From Saussurea involucrata (Eukaryota > Streptophyta > Magnoliopsida > Asterales > Asteraceae): DNA of 64,000 nt. The stretch lies in contig CM066317.1 in NCBI GenBank assembly GCA_033807775.1, positions 40,489,870-40,553,869 of the forward strand, read 5' to 3'. The translations under genes and the position numbers were made by a program. The notes beneath the pieces were generated by a model. It searched no databases. It saw only the letters and a program-made list of their open reading frames with translations, and was not told the DNA's origin. How positions within the stretch are numbered: position 1 is the stretch's first letter; each line of letters starts with the position of its first letter. Below, piece after piece: positions 44,774-56,170 of the stretch.

Positions 44774-46013
44774 GTTGTTTATGTAACATTAAATAATTGT
44801 TATTTTTAGTATTAACTTATTTTGTTAAAGTATTGTGATTGACTTACTGTTTACTTCATTTGGTTTTTGCTAATTTCATCCATTTACTCAACTTTGAGTA
44901 TCGATATCTCTTTCATACATACTCTATTTTGGACGCATTATATATCATTTCGAAGATCTCATATAGAAGAACATAAACCTACTAAAAGTTAGTTATATAT
45001 AACACATATATATAAATTTAAATGCGTCCAAAGTTTAGTAAAACCCATATTTCCAACACCTAGTAAGTAGGTTTATGAAACTTGCGATAATCCTAATACA
45101 GAGATTATTGGATGAACAAGCATTTATTTCTTGATTATTGGGGTATTGGTTCTTGTTGTCTGGAAGTGATTCATATGATGCAAAAATTGGTATCATGTAA
45201 TGTAGAACAATATCTATATTATAGAAACTTGCATTTGATAGTACCATATAAATCTGATCTAAATTCTCATTAATTAGCTATGTTTGACTACTTAAAGACT
45301 AATTTTCTGCCTAATGAAAGACCTTTATTCAAGAGCAGACGAATATTGCAGTTACTTTTTCTGTGGAATCATGCAGGCAACTTTTTCAGACGAAATCTAT
45401 AAACACATTCAAATAATAATAATTTAAAACGATTTAATGAATTAGTTAATATATGATTATTATGTTAATGCGATAGGAGTGTAAAACAAAATTGAAAAAA
45501 AAATAAGAGATGTACCATAAATTAAATAATTAACTATAAGAGTATGAATTTTAAATATAAAAAATATTTTTTTTATGTAGTGTATAACTGTATATGATAT
45601 ATATTAAAATATATAAATCCAAAAAAATTCAAGATTGGGCTCATTTCGAACATATCGAAGATACGATTATAATGGTGTAATTTGTTAAAATTAAAACGTA
45701 TTTTTTAACGTATTTTAGTTAATAAACGATTATATGTGTTAAATGTAAAATTAAAATAATGAAAGTAAAAGGTATAAAGTAAATTTAGTAAATAAGTATA
45801 GGGGTTGAAAGTGTAACATTTCATTTTAAATTCGTAAAAATGGACGAAATGGGGTGAACAGTGCCAAAATATCAAAATTTTCATAAATGGTCCCTGGAAT
45901 TTTTCAAAAATGGTCCCTTGCAATTGAAAAGTCACAAAAATAACCCCATCGCGGGATTCCATTTTTCAAAAATGGTCCCTGCAAGTTTAAAAAAGTGTCA
46001 GAAAAGGTCCCTG

Positions 46014-46127
46014 GCCCGCGATCGCGGGCTCCCATCGCGGATTTTTGGGGTATTTTTGCAAAGTGGGAGAGATTTTGGGTATTTCAGTAAAAGATGGTTT
46101 GACTTAGGGTATTTTAATTAATTTCCC
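46014..46127 (-). repeat. Right terminal inverted repeat of the MULE
   Basis: Inverted partner of 39144-39257, followed by the target duplication TTAAATTTA (46128-46136). Confidence 0.93.
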
Positions 46128-46136
46128 TTAAATTTA

Positions 46137-47627
46137 TATTTGTTTCAACCATAAAAACATTATTATTTTTTTCAAACTTACACAAAACCGTATTATAAAA
46201 TCAATAAAAAAGCATCAAGATATATCAAGGTGGAGTGTATAAATTTATAATATTTAACAAATACATACATTTTCGACAAATTTAAAAATATATCTACATT
46301 TTTAAAGCATTTTCTCAAAAAGAAAACAAAACTTAAGTTATAACTTTGATAATTTCTCTATTTTTAATGTTATAATATTAATTATATTATTAAAATATTT
46401 AATATTATGACAAGATTTTAAATGAATATTACATAAAATGGTAATAGTGGAAACAATATTAAACAATTATTTGTGAAAGATTCTTCAAAAGATTTCTAAG
46501 TTTTTCTTTTTTTTCTTCCAAACAAAGTTTTTCTTATATTTGTTTTTAATCTTGGAGAAAGCTCTCGAGAATTGTCGAGCAAAAATGTATGTAAAGTCTT
46601 TAGAATCAATTTTCTCGCTTTCAAAAAAATTGTTAGAAATGTTCTAATAAATTCTCAAATTTTATAAAATTAAGAATTATAATTTAAATCTTCAAAAGAA
46701 AATTATATTTAACTCTAATAACTTACCATTTTGAATATTACAACATTAAGTATATTATAAAAATAATGAATTTATTTAATTAAATATTATTTTTGTCTTA
46801 TATATTTAATTTTAATGTTTCTTATTGGGTGAATATAGTAATGACTTATATATGGTAAATTTTTTGAAAAATTCTTCAAATTTAGAATTTTTCATACTAT
46901 CTCTATCCAAATTTTTCATTTTAGAGAAACTTTATAAAATTTATTTCATCAAAAAATTTGTCCAAAATATTTATTTTCTACATTTAAAAAAAATTGTTGA
47001 TGATACTCTAATAAAAATATCATAACACATGAGACACCATAAAGTATGCCGGAAAATTTAATCTTTTATATAAGGTTAAAAATGATTTTAGATTATATTA
47101 TGTTTGGTTCCGGACCACAATGACTCATGCAATAAGTGTTTATAAAAGGGGTTCAATACAAATACAATGATTTTTTACCTTTTAATTATAGTTTTACTCA
47201 AACATAAAATTACAGATATATTGTGGAAACTATGAGGCATGACCTTTATTCTAAGTTGTCTGAGCTGGCAAATTTACTCGCAATGAAATAGAAAAGAAGA
47301 AAGTTCTCTTTCAGGTATGAGAGACTAAGATAACATTCAGATATTGACGCGGAATTTACTTAAATACGTCAATCGAAGTGAGCATTAATGATCGAAGGAC
47401 AAAACGAAAAAAAAGTAAACAAAAGAAGGATGCTGGCAGAGTTGAGAGGCGGTGGAGTTGTAATCGTCCTTGTTTCTTCAAGATCTTTGGTTTTGCAACA
47501 CTTTTAGGTTTGGTCTTAAGCATGTTTTTATTTTCTTTCGGGAAAAATACAAAAAAAAATGAAACATATTTAGTTCAATTTCTATTACGGGTAACCAATC
47601 TCGTTTTAACGTCTATAACAAGCTAAA
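46137..47627. other. AT-rich intergenic DNA
   Basis: I see no gene. The short frame at 47378-47626 has no ATG start and no known motif. Confidence 0.55.
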
Positions 47628-47932
47628 GGGTTGTTTGGTTGGGTTTTCATTTCATTAAATTATGTATACATAAAGTTGTCTGTATGTACTAACATGTCTA
47701 TATAGAATAAGAAGAGTTTTGTTCGAGTCTTTTCATAAATGCAAGAAACGTGTTTAGTAATTGGGAGGAGCATGTTTAGAAAAAAATTACTTTCTGCATA
47801 AAACTCCCTACTAGAAACTTACCAAATAAGTCATATTATATATCATTAAGCCACTATCAAAACAATCATATATAATGAAGTGAATAAGTTATAAGTTTAA
47901 TTAAACTCATCAAACTGTTAACAAACAATCCC
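47628..47932. mobile_element. Tourist-like MITE (305 bp)
   Basis: GGGTTGTTTGGTTGGG at the left and TTAACAAACAATCCC at the right form imperfect terminal repeats; flanking bases are AAA and TAA, close to the 3-bp duplication of PIF/Harbinger elements. Confidence 0.6.
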
Positions 47933-47978
47933 TAAAACATGTAAAAATATAATGAACAAAAATTTTGTTTTTCCCCCC

Positions 47979-48189
47979 TCTTAGAAAAGATGTAGGAATC
48001 GATTGATGAACGAATGAAAGTGTTGAGAGCGATAGGGCTGGAATGGCAGCAGCTTTTCATATATTGAGAGTAAACGTTTACAAGATTATTAACCTAATAC
48101 TGAAACATAAGTAACCTATATATACAACTAAGTTACAGGTAATTACAGAATAGACCTTGTACTTTACATATATACAATAATAACTCTTA
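47979..48189 (-). mobile_element. 3' LTR of the copia element
   Basis: It matches the right LTR over nearly all its length (TTAGAAAAGATGTAGGAATC...). Its inner end reads AACTCTTAG instead of AACTCTAACA because of the adjoining deletion. Confidence 0.93.
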
Positions 48190-48958
48190 GGGATTGAGCT
48201 GTCAGAGATTGTTTCTTGTTGCGCCAGGAAATAAGAGAGTCCCCAAGGAAGAAACAATATCCGGTGGTCGAACGACGGTCTGTTATGTCTCCATCCCAGT
48301 CAGCATCTGAGAATGCACGGAGCTTTAAAGACGATGTAGATGAGAAGTGAAGCCCATGAAACATTGTTCCTTTGAGGTACCGAAGGATATGAAGAACCAC
48401 GGCATAGTGATCGGAGCACAGAGCAGACATGAATTGGCTGACTATATGAACTGCATATGCAAGATCCGATCGAGTAACAGTCAGGTAGACCAGAGATCCA
48501 ACTAGTTGACGGTACCGTGTAGGGTCCCGCAGAGGGGTTCCGGCATTTGGAGCAAGATGCAGATTTTGCTCAATAGGTGTAGATGTAACTTTGTTGTCTG
48601 TAATCCCAGCTTTGGACAACAGATCTGAAATGTACTTGGCTTGACAGAGATAGATGCCGGAAGAGTCTGACAGCACTTCAAGACCAAGAAAGTAGTGTAG
48701 CGTACCAAGATCCTTCATCTCAAAGCATGAGCTGAGAGATTGTTTGAGATGGATGATACCTGTAGAGTCACTGCCGGTAATGATCATATCATCAACATAC
48801 AATAGGAGTAAGATAGTACCTGCGTCAGTGGTCCGAGTAAACAGGCCAGAATCATAATTACTCGGAGAAAACCCCAATGAAATGACAGTAGTGCTAAATT
48901 TTTCAAACCAAGCACAGGGAGCTTGTTTGAGACCATAGAGGGTTTGCGAAGTCGGCAT
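48164..48958 (-). pseudogene. Copia RT (palm) and RNase H, truncated
   Basis: On the minus strand: QTLYGLKQAPCAWFEKF, the catalytic YVDDMIITG, LHYFLGLEV, then RNase H with DADWDGDITDRRSTTGYC and ISWRNKKQSLTAQS. Directly after SLTAQS the frame runs into LTR sequence, so about the last 80 residues of RNase H are gone. A frameshift near 48960 separates it from the upstream RT part. Confidence 0.93.
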
Positions 48959-50051
48959 ACATGACCCTGTCGAGAGGTCACACCTGGAGGGAGTCTCATG
49001 TAGACTTCCTCTAAGAGATCACCATTTAGAAAGACATTCTTGACATCCATCTGGTAAAGTAGCCATCTTTTGGTGGCAGTTATGGCGAGAAGACTACGAA
49101 CCGAGGTGACCCGAGCCATAGGAGCAAACGTTTCCTCGTAATCAATGCCATATTCTTGATTGAAGTCTTTTGCCACAAGACGTGATTTATATCGATCAAT
49201 AGACCCATCAGACTTCGTTTTGATTTTGAAGACCCATTTGCAACCAATAGGTGACTTGCCCGGTGGGAGAGGTACAAACTCCCATGTATTTACTTTGTCA
49301 ATGGCCTGAAGTTCCTCAGTCATAGCTTGCTGCCAAACAGGGTTAGAAGAAGCTTCCGTGTAGGAAGTAGGTTCATGATTGGACAGCAAAGTAACATAAC
49401 AATGATAATCACGAAGGTGAGAAGGAACTTGTCTTACCCGGTCTGAGCGTCGTACTCCCTGTGATTGAGAAGAGCTAGGATCCATAGACTCAGCAGATGG
49501 CTCAGAAGTAGTACTTGGAGGTGGTGCAGATGATTGATCATGATCATATGGCACAGACGAAGGCTCAGATTGAGGTGAGACGGAAGGAGGTGGAACAGGT
49601 GGTGAGGTGATTATGGGATCTAATTGGAGAGAGTCCAATGAGATAGATGTATCTGTGAAGAAGGAAGTAGAGGGTGTGTCCTGAAATTTTGACACCGTTG
49701 AGAAGGGAATATGTTCCCAGAATGTGACATCATGGGATATACGAAGTCTCTTAGAGACTGGATCCCAACAACGATAACCTTTGTGTTCAATAACATAGCC
49801 AAGAAAGCAGCATAATCGAGAACGAGGTTCGAGTTTGGTATGTTCATGAGATTGCAATTGAACAAAACATGCACAACCCCACACTTTTAGGAGTTCATAT
49901 GTAGAGGAGACCCCATGGAGTACTTCATAAGGAGACTTTTGATTGAGGATGGGAGTCGGGTGTCGGTTGATGGTGTAGACAGCCGTGAAGGCAGCTTCAC
50001 CCCAAAAACGTTATGGACACTTGGCTGAGATTAATAGAGTACGGACAGTGT
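48959..50051 (-). pseudogene. Copia integrase C-terminal part and RT fingers
   Basis: From 50051 downward: the end of the integrase core (FWGEAAFTAVYTINRHPTP-like reading, with a stop near 50010), VWGCACFVQLQSHEH and CCFLGYVIEHKGYRCWDP, an acid/Ser/Pro-rich linker, then RT fingers (WQQAMTEELQAIDKVNTWEF, CKWVFKIKTKSDG, YGIDYEETFAPMARVTSVR, YQMDVKNVFLNGDL). The open frame 49884-48784 covers most of this. The integrase is cut at 50051 by the solo LTR. Confidence 0.9.
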
Positions 50052-50576
50052 TGTAACGCCCCAAAAATCCGGGCCAGTTTAAACTTGTTATGACAATAAA
50101 ATTTCAACTTATATTGATAGCAAAGGAATTAACCCTCAAGAGTGTAATTACAATACAGGATACTTCGAATAACCTATCAATCTAATCATGTCTCTATAAT
50201 CAGATTAATTGAGTTATCTAAGCTATCCTTCAAAATCTCCTTTTTGTTAATTGCCATTTCTGCTATTCCAAAACACTCGTCCCACAACCTTTTATTTGCC
50301 TGAGCCTGAACCTGGTAAGAAAACATTATATGAAACGATTAGGCCAACGCCTAGTGAGAACATTCATTTCAATAATAACATTTGCAAAATCAATGTAAAC
50401 AAGTTATAACAAACCTGGTTACTCCTTTTTCTTACCGTACGTATAACTCTATTCCATTATATAATTTTACCCAATTCCATGACTATGACTGATAACAAAT
50501 TCATCAGCATATCATGATCCAGAGCCACACTACGAACCTTTACAGATTCTAGATCAATGCTCTCCACCAATAAATC

Positions 50577-50820
50577 GCGATTACACACGCCCATTTATCA
50601 GTAAGAAAGAAGAGATTACAAGTACTTATGTCAACCTCACTCTCTTCCTTAGAAATCAGGAATAACGATTAAACGAGAAATACCACACGTCTATTCCATG
50701 ATTTCCCACACACACTGGAATAACGATTAAACGAGAAATACCACACGTCTATTCCATGATTTCCCACACACACTGGAATAACGATTAAACGAGAAATACC
50801 ACACGCCTATTCCATGTGAT
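50577..50820. repeat. 55-bp tandem repeat in the solo LTR
   Basis: Three units of ACTGGAATAACGATTAAACG plus AGAAATACCACACGTCTATTCCATGATTTCCCACACAC, preceded by degenerate copies. It stands in the same relative place as the 9225-9546 array of the related LTR but has a different unit. Confidence 0.9.
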
Positions 50821-51273
50821 TACCAAACTTTAGTGCCTACGGATCCGTATCACCTAATTGTACTCATACAGGTATTTAATCAATATAAATTCCTCATAGC
50901 AATCGTATAAGCGAATATCATATTTATACCTCATAAATTCCTTATAGCAATCGTATAAGCGAATTATTTATCTCACGTAGATTTCTCATAGCAACCGTAT
51001 GAGCAAATCACCTTTAACACATTCCTGCCTAGTATCACACTAGCGCAGTCTATAAACCTAACATACTACTCTTCAAGGTACGTATGTTCAAGCAATCATA
51101 AGGTATATGTCAATTCTTAAATCGCACTTTTCCACGATTAATGAAACTATACATTCCAATTTCTAGAATGGTACAGGTAATACAAAGTCTCTAGATACCT
51201 TAACTGTTACATTCTTAAGTTCATATCCAGGATCTATTACAAAGTCTGCAAACTGACTCTTTTATCCAACTCC

Positions 51274-51480
51274 CGGTATTCCCCACTCCCGGTGCTCCCA
51301 TCTCCCGGTATCCCCACAGTATCGGGACTTCACCGGAACTCGTAAGTACCGGGACTTCCAACTACCGGGACTTCACTACCGGGACTCTATTGTACCGGGA
51401 CATTCAACTTCCGGTACTTTTGATCATATCGGGACTGTACCGGGACAAACTAGTACCAGGACATTTTAGTACCGGGACTA
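51274..51480. repeat. CCGG-rich array in the solo LTR
   Basis: About fifteen near-copies of TACCGGGACTT / TCCCGGTA, again at the place where the related LTR has an ATCCGGAA array. Confidence 0.88.
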
Positions 51481-52088
51481 CGTACAGTTCATTTCTAACA
51501 AGTCCACAAATCGACTTAACTTGTGAAATTGGTTCAATCTATGTATTCCATTCAGTCCTTAGTCAATTTATACAGCTATATCAAGATCAATATAACTTAA
51601 AAACACTGATTTGTACAATGAATCGAAAGAACTCATCTTATTTGCAAAAGCCCACTTTTCTGTACGAATTCGATTCCAATCTGTTGTTACTGATTTCAGG
51701 AAACCTAATCAACAAGCAGATTTGTTTACAACCCATCATCCATAACAAATTATCTCAGAAATCAACACAAATCCTTACCAAACGATGAACAAATCCTTGC
51801 TTTCTTCCTCTTTTCTCTTTTTTTCTTCTTCTGGTTCTCTACACCGACTCACACAAGACAAATGAGATATTCTTTCCATCTCTCAGTCTATATCCACATA
51901 CATACAAATAGGAATTGACCAAACACACCCTCTAGTTCCATTATTTTCACAATCACACCAAACACCAAACCCTTGTATTTTAACCTTATTGAATTATCAA
52001 TTACAACATAATTCAAGGTTTTAAACCAAAATACAAGTAGATCCCAATTCTCATTAAATTACTATTTCTGAAAATTCAGGATGTTACA

Positions 52089-53021
52089 AGTGTCAAGGAT
52101 GTGACGGTGTTTACGTTATGCACGACCATTTTGCGGAGAGGTGTCGGGACAGGAGTACTGAGAAAGAGTACCCTGAGATTGAAGAAAATAGAGGAGAGAA
52201 GATTCTTTGTATTCCATAGCATTGTCTGCTCGAAGAATCTTTATGGGCTTGGAAAACTGGGTTAGAATCATACGGGCAAAGGTAATATATATTTGAGGTA
52301 GCTCAGAGCGGTGTTTCATGAGATAGATCCATGTAAAACGTGTGTGATCATCGATAAAGATAACAAAACATCGAGCACCTCCCATGGATGGGTGGCTGCG
52401 GTGCTGGTCCCCACACATCAGAGTGAATAAGATCAAAAGGAGAAGCAGATTTGAATTCATTAATTTGAAAAGGTAAAGCATGATGTTTTCCAAGTTGACA
52501 AGATAAACAAGAAACACTTTCAGAAGAAGTGTTTCCTAACAATCCTGAACTAGCTAACAATTTTATTCTAGCTAAAGATAAATGTCCTAGGCGTGCATGC
52601 CATAGTTCAAATGAAGGAGTAATGGAAACGGAAGCAACAAAATTTGATGAGCGTAAGGGAAGACGAGGTAGACCACTTCAATCATCCGACCAACTTTACG
52701 GCCTACTCCAAGGATCTGCTTGGTCTTTGGATCCTGCACAACACAACCAGAAGGATGAAACAGAACAATTAGACCAGATTCCATAAGCTGAGTAATTGAA
52801 ATCAGACTCAGAGATAAATTAGGAATATGTAGCACATCATGTAATTGTATATTGGGGGTGGAAACAGTTCCACTGATGGAAACAGGCAAGCGTGTATCAT
52901 CAGCGGTACGGACTGATGAGAAGATTCTGGAGGTTTGCTTTGAGACAAACCCATCAGCCTTAGGTGTCATGTGATTACAACATCCAAGGGTTACTTGATG
53001 CGGAGGTATTGCACTGAGAAT
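52089..53021 (-). pseudogene. Copia protease and integrase N-terminal part
   Basis: From 53021 down: a degenerate protease site (CCNHMTPKADGF, with the usual Asp-Ser-Gly changed to Thr-Leu-Gly), then GTVSTPNIQLHDVLHIPNLSLSLISITQLM. A shifted integrase follows: the HH..CC part (SCLSCQLGKHHALPF), the first Asp in SDVWGPAP, the FIDDHTRFTWIYLMK segment, and LRADNAMEY with the second Asp. At least two frameshifts are present. The frame ends at the solo LTR. Confidence 0.9.
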
Positions 53022-54059
53022 TCATACCCAACCTGTCATGAGTTGCTCCATAAGCTCTTGATTCCGGCGCATGAGTTCCATAAGATCAGGCGATGAGTTG
53101 TTGTGTGGTGCCTGAACTGTCGGCATAGGGGAATCTTGAGTGATTGATCCAACAACTGATTGAGTGTGTTGTTGCCTTTGATTACCTGAGTTCCTTGGAT
53201 GCTTTGGACAGTCAGATCCATAATGTCGTGGATGTGTGATCCCACACCAACGACATTTCCAAACTGGGCAGTTGAGGAGAAAATGAGAAGTAGAGTGGCA
53301 GAACGTGCATTCACTATTGTTCCCCTTTCCTGCCGATTTAGACTGATCATTGTTGTTCCACTTACCTTTTGGCTTTCCGGAGTTCGAAGTATAGAGCACG
53401 GTATCCGAGGGCAAAGGAAGACGTTGTTGGAGACGAGTTTCTTCACTCAGCAGTTTGGTGATAGCCTCTTCAAGAGTAGGCAATGGATGCATGTGGAGAA
53501 GGGAGGCTCGAACATTCTCAAAGCGATCAGTGAGCCCCATCAGTATTGTGATCAAATGCAGTTGGCTAAAATAGGCGCTAAACTGCCGAGCTGTGTCATC
53601 ATAAATTTGAGGTGCACCCAAGCTCAAGTGATCTCTAAGAGCTTGCATCTCAGAGATGTATGAGTTAATGGACTGATCAGGGAGTTGCCTCTTGGTTTGA
53701 AAAGTAGTCCCCAGTTGATACTGATGTGATAGGCCTGTAGAAGTGTACCTTTTGGCGAGGAAATCCCAGAGTCCTTTAGCCGTTGAATACCCAAGAAATT
53801 GTTGGTTGATTTCAGCAGTTGTGGAAGCATTTATGAATCCCAGAATGCGAGCATTCATGATATCCCAATCATTCATGCGTTTTGCAAAATCAGCTGCACT
53901 CTCATTTTCGTCTTGAACGGGCATTTTAGAAGTACCAGTGACATAGGTATATAGACCATGAGATTTGAGAAGAATAGACATGTGATGATGCCACATAATG
54001 TAGTTGTTCCCATTGAGAACAACTGAAATAGGATTGGAGTGACTGGAATTGAGGGTCAT
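53022..54059 (-). CDS. Copia Gag (345 aa)
   Basis: A complete frame starts at ATG 54059, about 620 bp after the primer-binding site. The copia Gag domain spans residues 1-220 (LNGNNYIMWHHHMSILL, KGLWDFLAKRYTS, LLSEETRLQ) and is followed by a Cys/His region (CTFCHSTSHFLLNCP and CRWCG) that is a variant zinc knuckle. The stop lies just before the protease in the same direction. Unlike pol, this frame is intact. Confidence 0.88.
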   Translation of the reverse strand: MTLNSSHSNPISVVLNGNNYIMWHHHMSILLKSHGLYTYVTGTSKMPVQDENESAADFAKRMNDWDIMNARILGFINASTTAEINQQFLGYSTAKGLWDFLAKRYTSTGLSHQYQLGTTFQTKRQLPDQSINSYISEMQALRDHLSLGAPQIYDDTARQFSAYFSQLHLITILMGLTDRFENVRASLLHMHPLPTLEEAITKLLSEETRLQQRLPLPSDTVLYTSNSGKPKGKWNNNDQSKSAGKGNNSECTFCHSTSHFLLNCPVWKCRWCGITHPRHYGSDCPKHPRNSGNQRQQHTQSVVGSITQDSPMPTVQAPHNNSSPDLMELMRRNQELMEQLMTGWV

Positions 54060-54099
54060 CTGACTGATTAGATAACTGATTAGAGAACTGGAATAGAAG

Positions 54100-54600
54100 A
54101 CCGAAAGGGTGTTCCGGAATTTAAGGACCGGAATGTGAGTTCCGGAATTGAGGAAAACGAAAAGTGAGTTCCGGAATTGTTCTCAAACCCTGTTTTGGGT
54201 GTTCCGGAATATGAAATAGAAGCAGTACCGGAATTGTGAGTTCTGAAAGTGAAAGAAATAAAAATAGTACCGAAAGTAGTGTTCCGGTGTTAGATACCGA
54301 AAGAGGGATAGTTCCGGAAGTGGGATAGGTCCGAAGGGAGAGTTCCGGAATGTGAGATACCGAAAGTGAGTTCCGGTGTTAGATACCGGAAGTGAGATGT
54401 TCCGGAATTGAAAAACAAGTGGACAGGTTCCAGAAGTTGTAGGTTCCGGAAGTGAGTTCAAAGAAAATACGTACCAGAAGTTGGGCAAGATCCGGAACTG
54501 GGTGAGATCCGAAGTGGGAGAACCGGAACTGAGTGTTCCGGAATTGAGAAACTTGGTACCGAAACTTGAAGTCCGGAATTAGATAATTGGCGATTAGCCG
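54100..54600. repeat. TTCCGGAA-rich array in the copia leader
   Basis: Between the primer-binding site and gag, about twenty near-copies of GTTCCGGAA / ACCGGAA / ACCGAAAG occur at 10-25-bp spacing. The element is unrelated to the gypsy LTRs, yet the CCGG-centred pattern is the same. The short open frames across it are products of the repeat. Confidence 0.85.
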
Positions 54601-54678
54601 CAACACAGTGAAGAAAAAAAAGACGATAGCGATAGCGATAATATGAAAAGCAGAAAAAGATTAAGAACGTACCTATAG

Positions 54679-54689
54679 TTCTGATACCA
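54679..54689 (-). promoter_or_regulatory. Primer-binding site of the copia element
   Basis: TTCTGATACCA on the plus strand is the complement of TGGTATCAGAA, a tRNA-Met-type primer site next to the right LTR. Confidence 0.85.
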
Positions 54690-54902
54690 TGTTAGAAAAG
54701 ATGTAGGAATCGATTGATGAACGAATGAAAGTGTTGAGAGCGATAGGGCTGGAATGGCAGCAGCTTTTCATATATTGAGAGTAAACGTTTACAAGATTAT
54801 TAACCTAATACTGAAACATAAGTAACCTATATATACAGCTAAGTTACAGGTAATTACAGAATAGACCTTGTACTTTACATATATACAATAATAACTCTAA
54901 CA
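54690..54902 (-). mobile_element. 5' LTR of the copia element (213 bp)
   Basis: It begins TGTTAGAAAAGATG and ends AACTCTAACA, followed by the target duplication CCCCC. Confidence 0.94.
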
Positions 54903-54907
54903 CCCCC

Positions 54908-55166
54908 AAAACGAGGTTTCAGAAAATTGGTTCTCCAAATAATAACCGAAACAAACTATGTTCCTTCTTTATGTATTTTGTGCTCTTTTTTACATTGTAT
55001 TTGACAAGTGTTTGGTTGAGGTATTAATCCATGATTAATAAGATTGGGGAAAAAAACTATTTGGTTTGATGAGATCCCACTCTCATTTTTTGTTATATTC
55101 ATTTTTATTCCCCACCCTAAACCAAAGAACCCTTGATTCCTAAATATGGATACAATTCCCACAATG
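54908..55166. other. Intergenic DNA with a decayed MITE
   Basis: GTGTTTGGTTGAGG near 55009 and CCCTAAACCAAAGAACCC near 55118 look like worn terminal repeats of a Tourist-like element. Nothing else is visible. Confidence 0.4.
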
Positions 55167-55697
55167 TAGGGGTGTTCAAAAAACCGGAAAACCGAGAAAC
55201 CGAGCCGAACCGCCTAATCCGAAACCAAAAAAACCGAAAACCGGGTATTCACAGATCGGTTACGGTTTCAAGTTATAGGTATCCGCGGGTAACCGATCCG
55301 AACCGATATATATAATACAATTAATAATATATAATACAATTAATAATATTATATTTAATATTAACTATTTAATTTTTGAGTAGTCATCAACCAAATAGTA
55401 TATATTTTTAAACAATAAAACTTATTTTAATTTATTGTTCTTGGACTATTTTTATATATTTGTTATGTAATTGGTTTAAATTTTCTATTTTGGTATTATT
55501 TTTATATTGCAAATAATATTTTTCGATAAATTCGGGTAACCATGAACCGAACCACGGGTAACCGACTAACTGCGGTTCAGTTCGGTTTGGTTTGGTTCAG
55601 ACCGCGGTTCGGTTTCGGTTCAGGTAACTAGGTGTCCGCCTCATGTGGTTCGGTTCACATGTTTCCTACTAACCGAGCCGAACCGTGAACAACCCTA
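55167..55697. mobile_element. hAT-type MITE (531 bp)
   Basis: TAGGGGTGTTCA at the left and TGAACAACCCTA at the right are inverted repeats with one mismatch. Both ends carry ACCGAACCG / CGGTTCGG subterminal repeats (55185-55310 and 55530-55690), and the middle is AT-rich. No 8-bp duplication is visible, so it has decayed. The terminus matches that of the MITE at 3320-4077. Confidence 0.75.
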
Positions 55698-55969
55698 AAG
55701 TCACTCATTCAAGCGTATTAAAGACATTATCGACACACGAGACTTGTTTAGTCAATTTCGAAAAAAATAATGACAGGACCCACAAACATGAGAAAGGAAA
55801 CCACATATAGGGGAAGACATCTTTGTAGGGTTCAAGTCATCCTTTATCCAAATGTTCCACCTATAATCAGAGCACTTTTACGTACTATTCCATTTTCAGG
55901 GCGTGTCTAAAACACGTAAAACCATGTCAAGCATTCAACAATATGCTCAAGAAGAATGTTGTCACCAGG
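55698..55969. other. Intergenic DNA
   Basis: No feature recognised. The 14-bp target duplication of the adjoining SINE starts at 55970. Confidence 0.5.
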
Positions 55970-55983
55970 AACATAACGATAAG

Positions 55984-56170
55984 AAAACCACAACGGTTGT
56001 GACGTACTCGTTCAGACACTGGGAAATGTGGCAGAATATCCAATCTGCCCAGGATTCAAATCTAGGCGTACACAATTTGTGGTCACTGAGGTTTAATCAA
56101 GGCTGATGTCTTACAGTCATAATTTTTCAAGAGATTAGTCTAGGCATAGCCTAGGACACCATTCAAAAAA
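55984..56170 (+). mobile_element. SINE-like retroposon with 14-bp target duplication
   Basis: A 187-bp insert ends in an A-run and is flanked by AACATAACGATAAG at 55970-55983 and 56171-56184. GGATTCAAATC near 56052 resembles a Pol III box B. The 3' end AGTCTAGGCATAGCCTAGGA shares GATTAGTCTAGG with the SINE-like sequence near 61013. Confidence 0.72.

Larger units (their letters stand above)
39144..46127. mobile_element. Mutator-like element (MULE) carrying a DUF1985-Ulp1 protease gene (6984 bp)
   Basis: About 114-bp terminal inverted repeats (39144-39257 and 46014-46127) start G[T/G]GAAATTAATTAAAATACCC and end in the palindrome GCCCGCGATCGCGGGC. A perfect 9-bp target duplication surrounds the element. 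No MURA-type transposase is present. The cargo is an 11-exon plus-strand gene (39774-44773) with its own promoter. The element type resembles the KAONASHI-like MULEs of plants that carry ULP-like genes. The region between the gene end (44773) and the right repeat (46014) is AT-rich and holds no gene; near 45870-46010 are repeats of the AAAAATGGTCCCT type that mirror TTGGTCCCT motifs of the left end. Confidence 0.95.
50052..52088 (-). mobile_element. Gypsy solo LTR (2037 bp)
   Basis: It starts TGTAACGCCCC, ends GATGTTACA and has a perfect 5-bp target duplication AGTGT (50047-50051 and 52089-52093). There is no internal retroelement sequence. It is distantly homologous to the LTRs at 8652-10550 and 61730-64000 (shared blocks near 50330-50350 and 50440), and the same minus orientation is inferred. 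It arose by recombination between two LTRs after insertion into the copia integrase. Confidence 0.93.
47979..54902 (-). mobile_element. Ty1/copia element, minus strand, with nested solo LTR
   Basis: Two LTRs of about 211-213 bp (47979-48189 and 54690-54902) flank a minus-strand gag, protease, integrase, RT and RNase H. The target duplication is CCCCC (47974-47978 and 54903-54907). The left LTR starts TC instead of TG, and the RNase H joins it directly without a polypurine tract, so the 3' internal end was deleted. A gypsy solo LTR (50052-52088) splits the integrase. Several frames are broken; the element is dead. Confidence 0.94.

Noticed and set aside
47378..47626. 82-codon frame with a basic start and one hydrophobic segment
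   Set aside because: It has no ATG start, no homology I recognise and AT-rich surroundings without promoter or splice signals.
54183..54606. Two overlapping minus-strand frames with repeated FRNSQFRY-like residues
   Set aside because: They are translations of the TTCCGGAA array in the copia leader.
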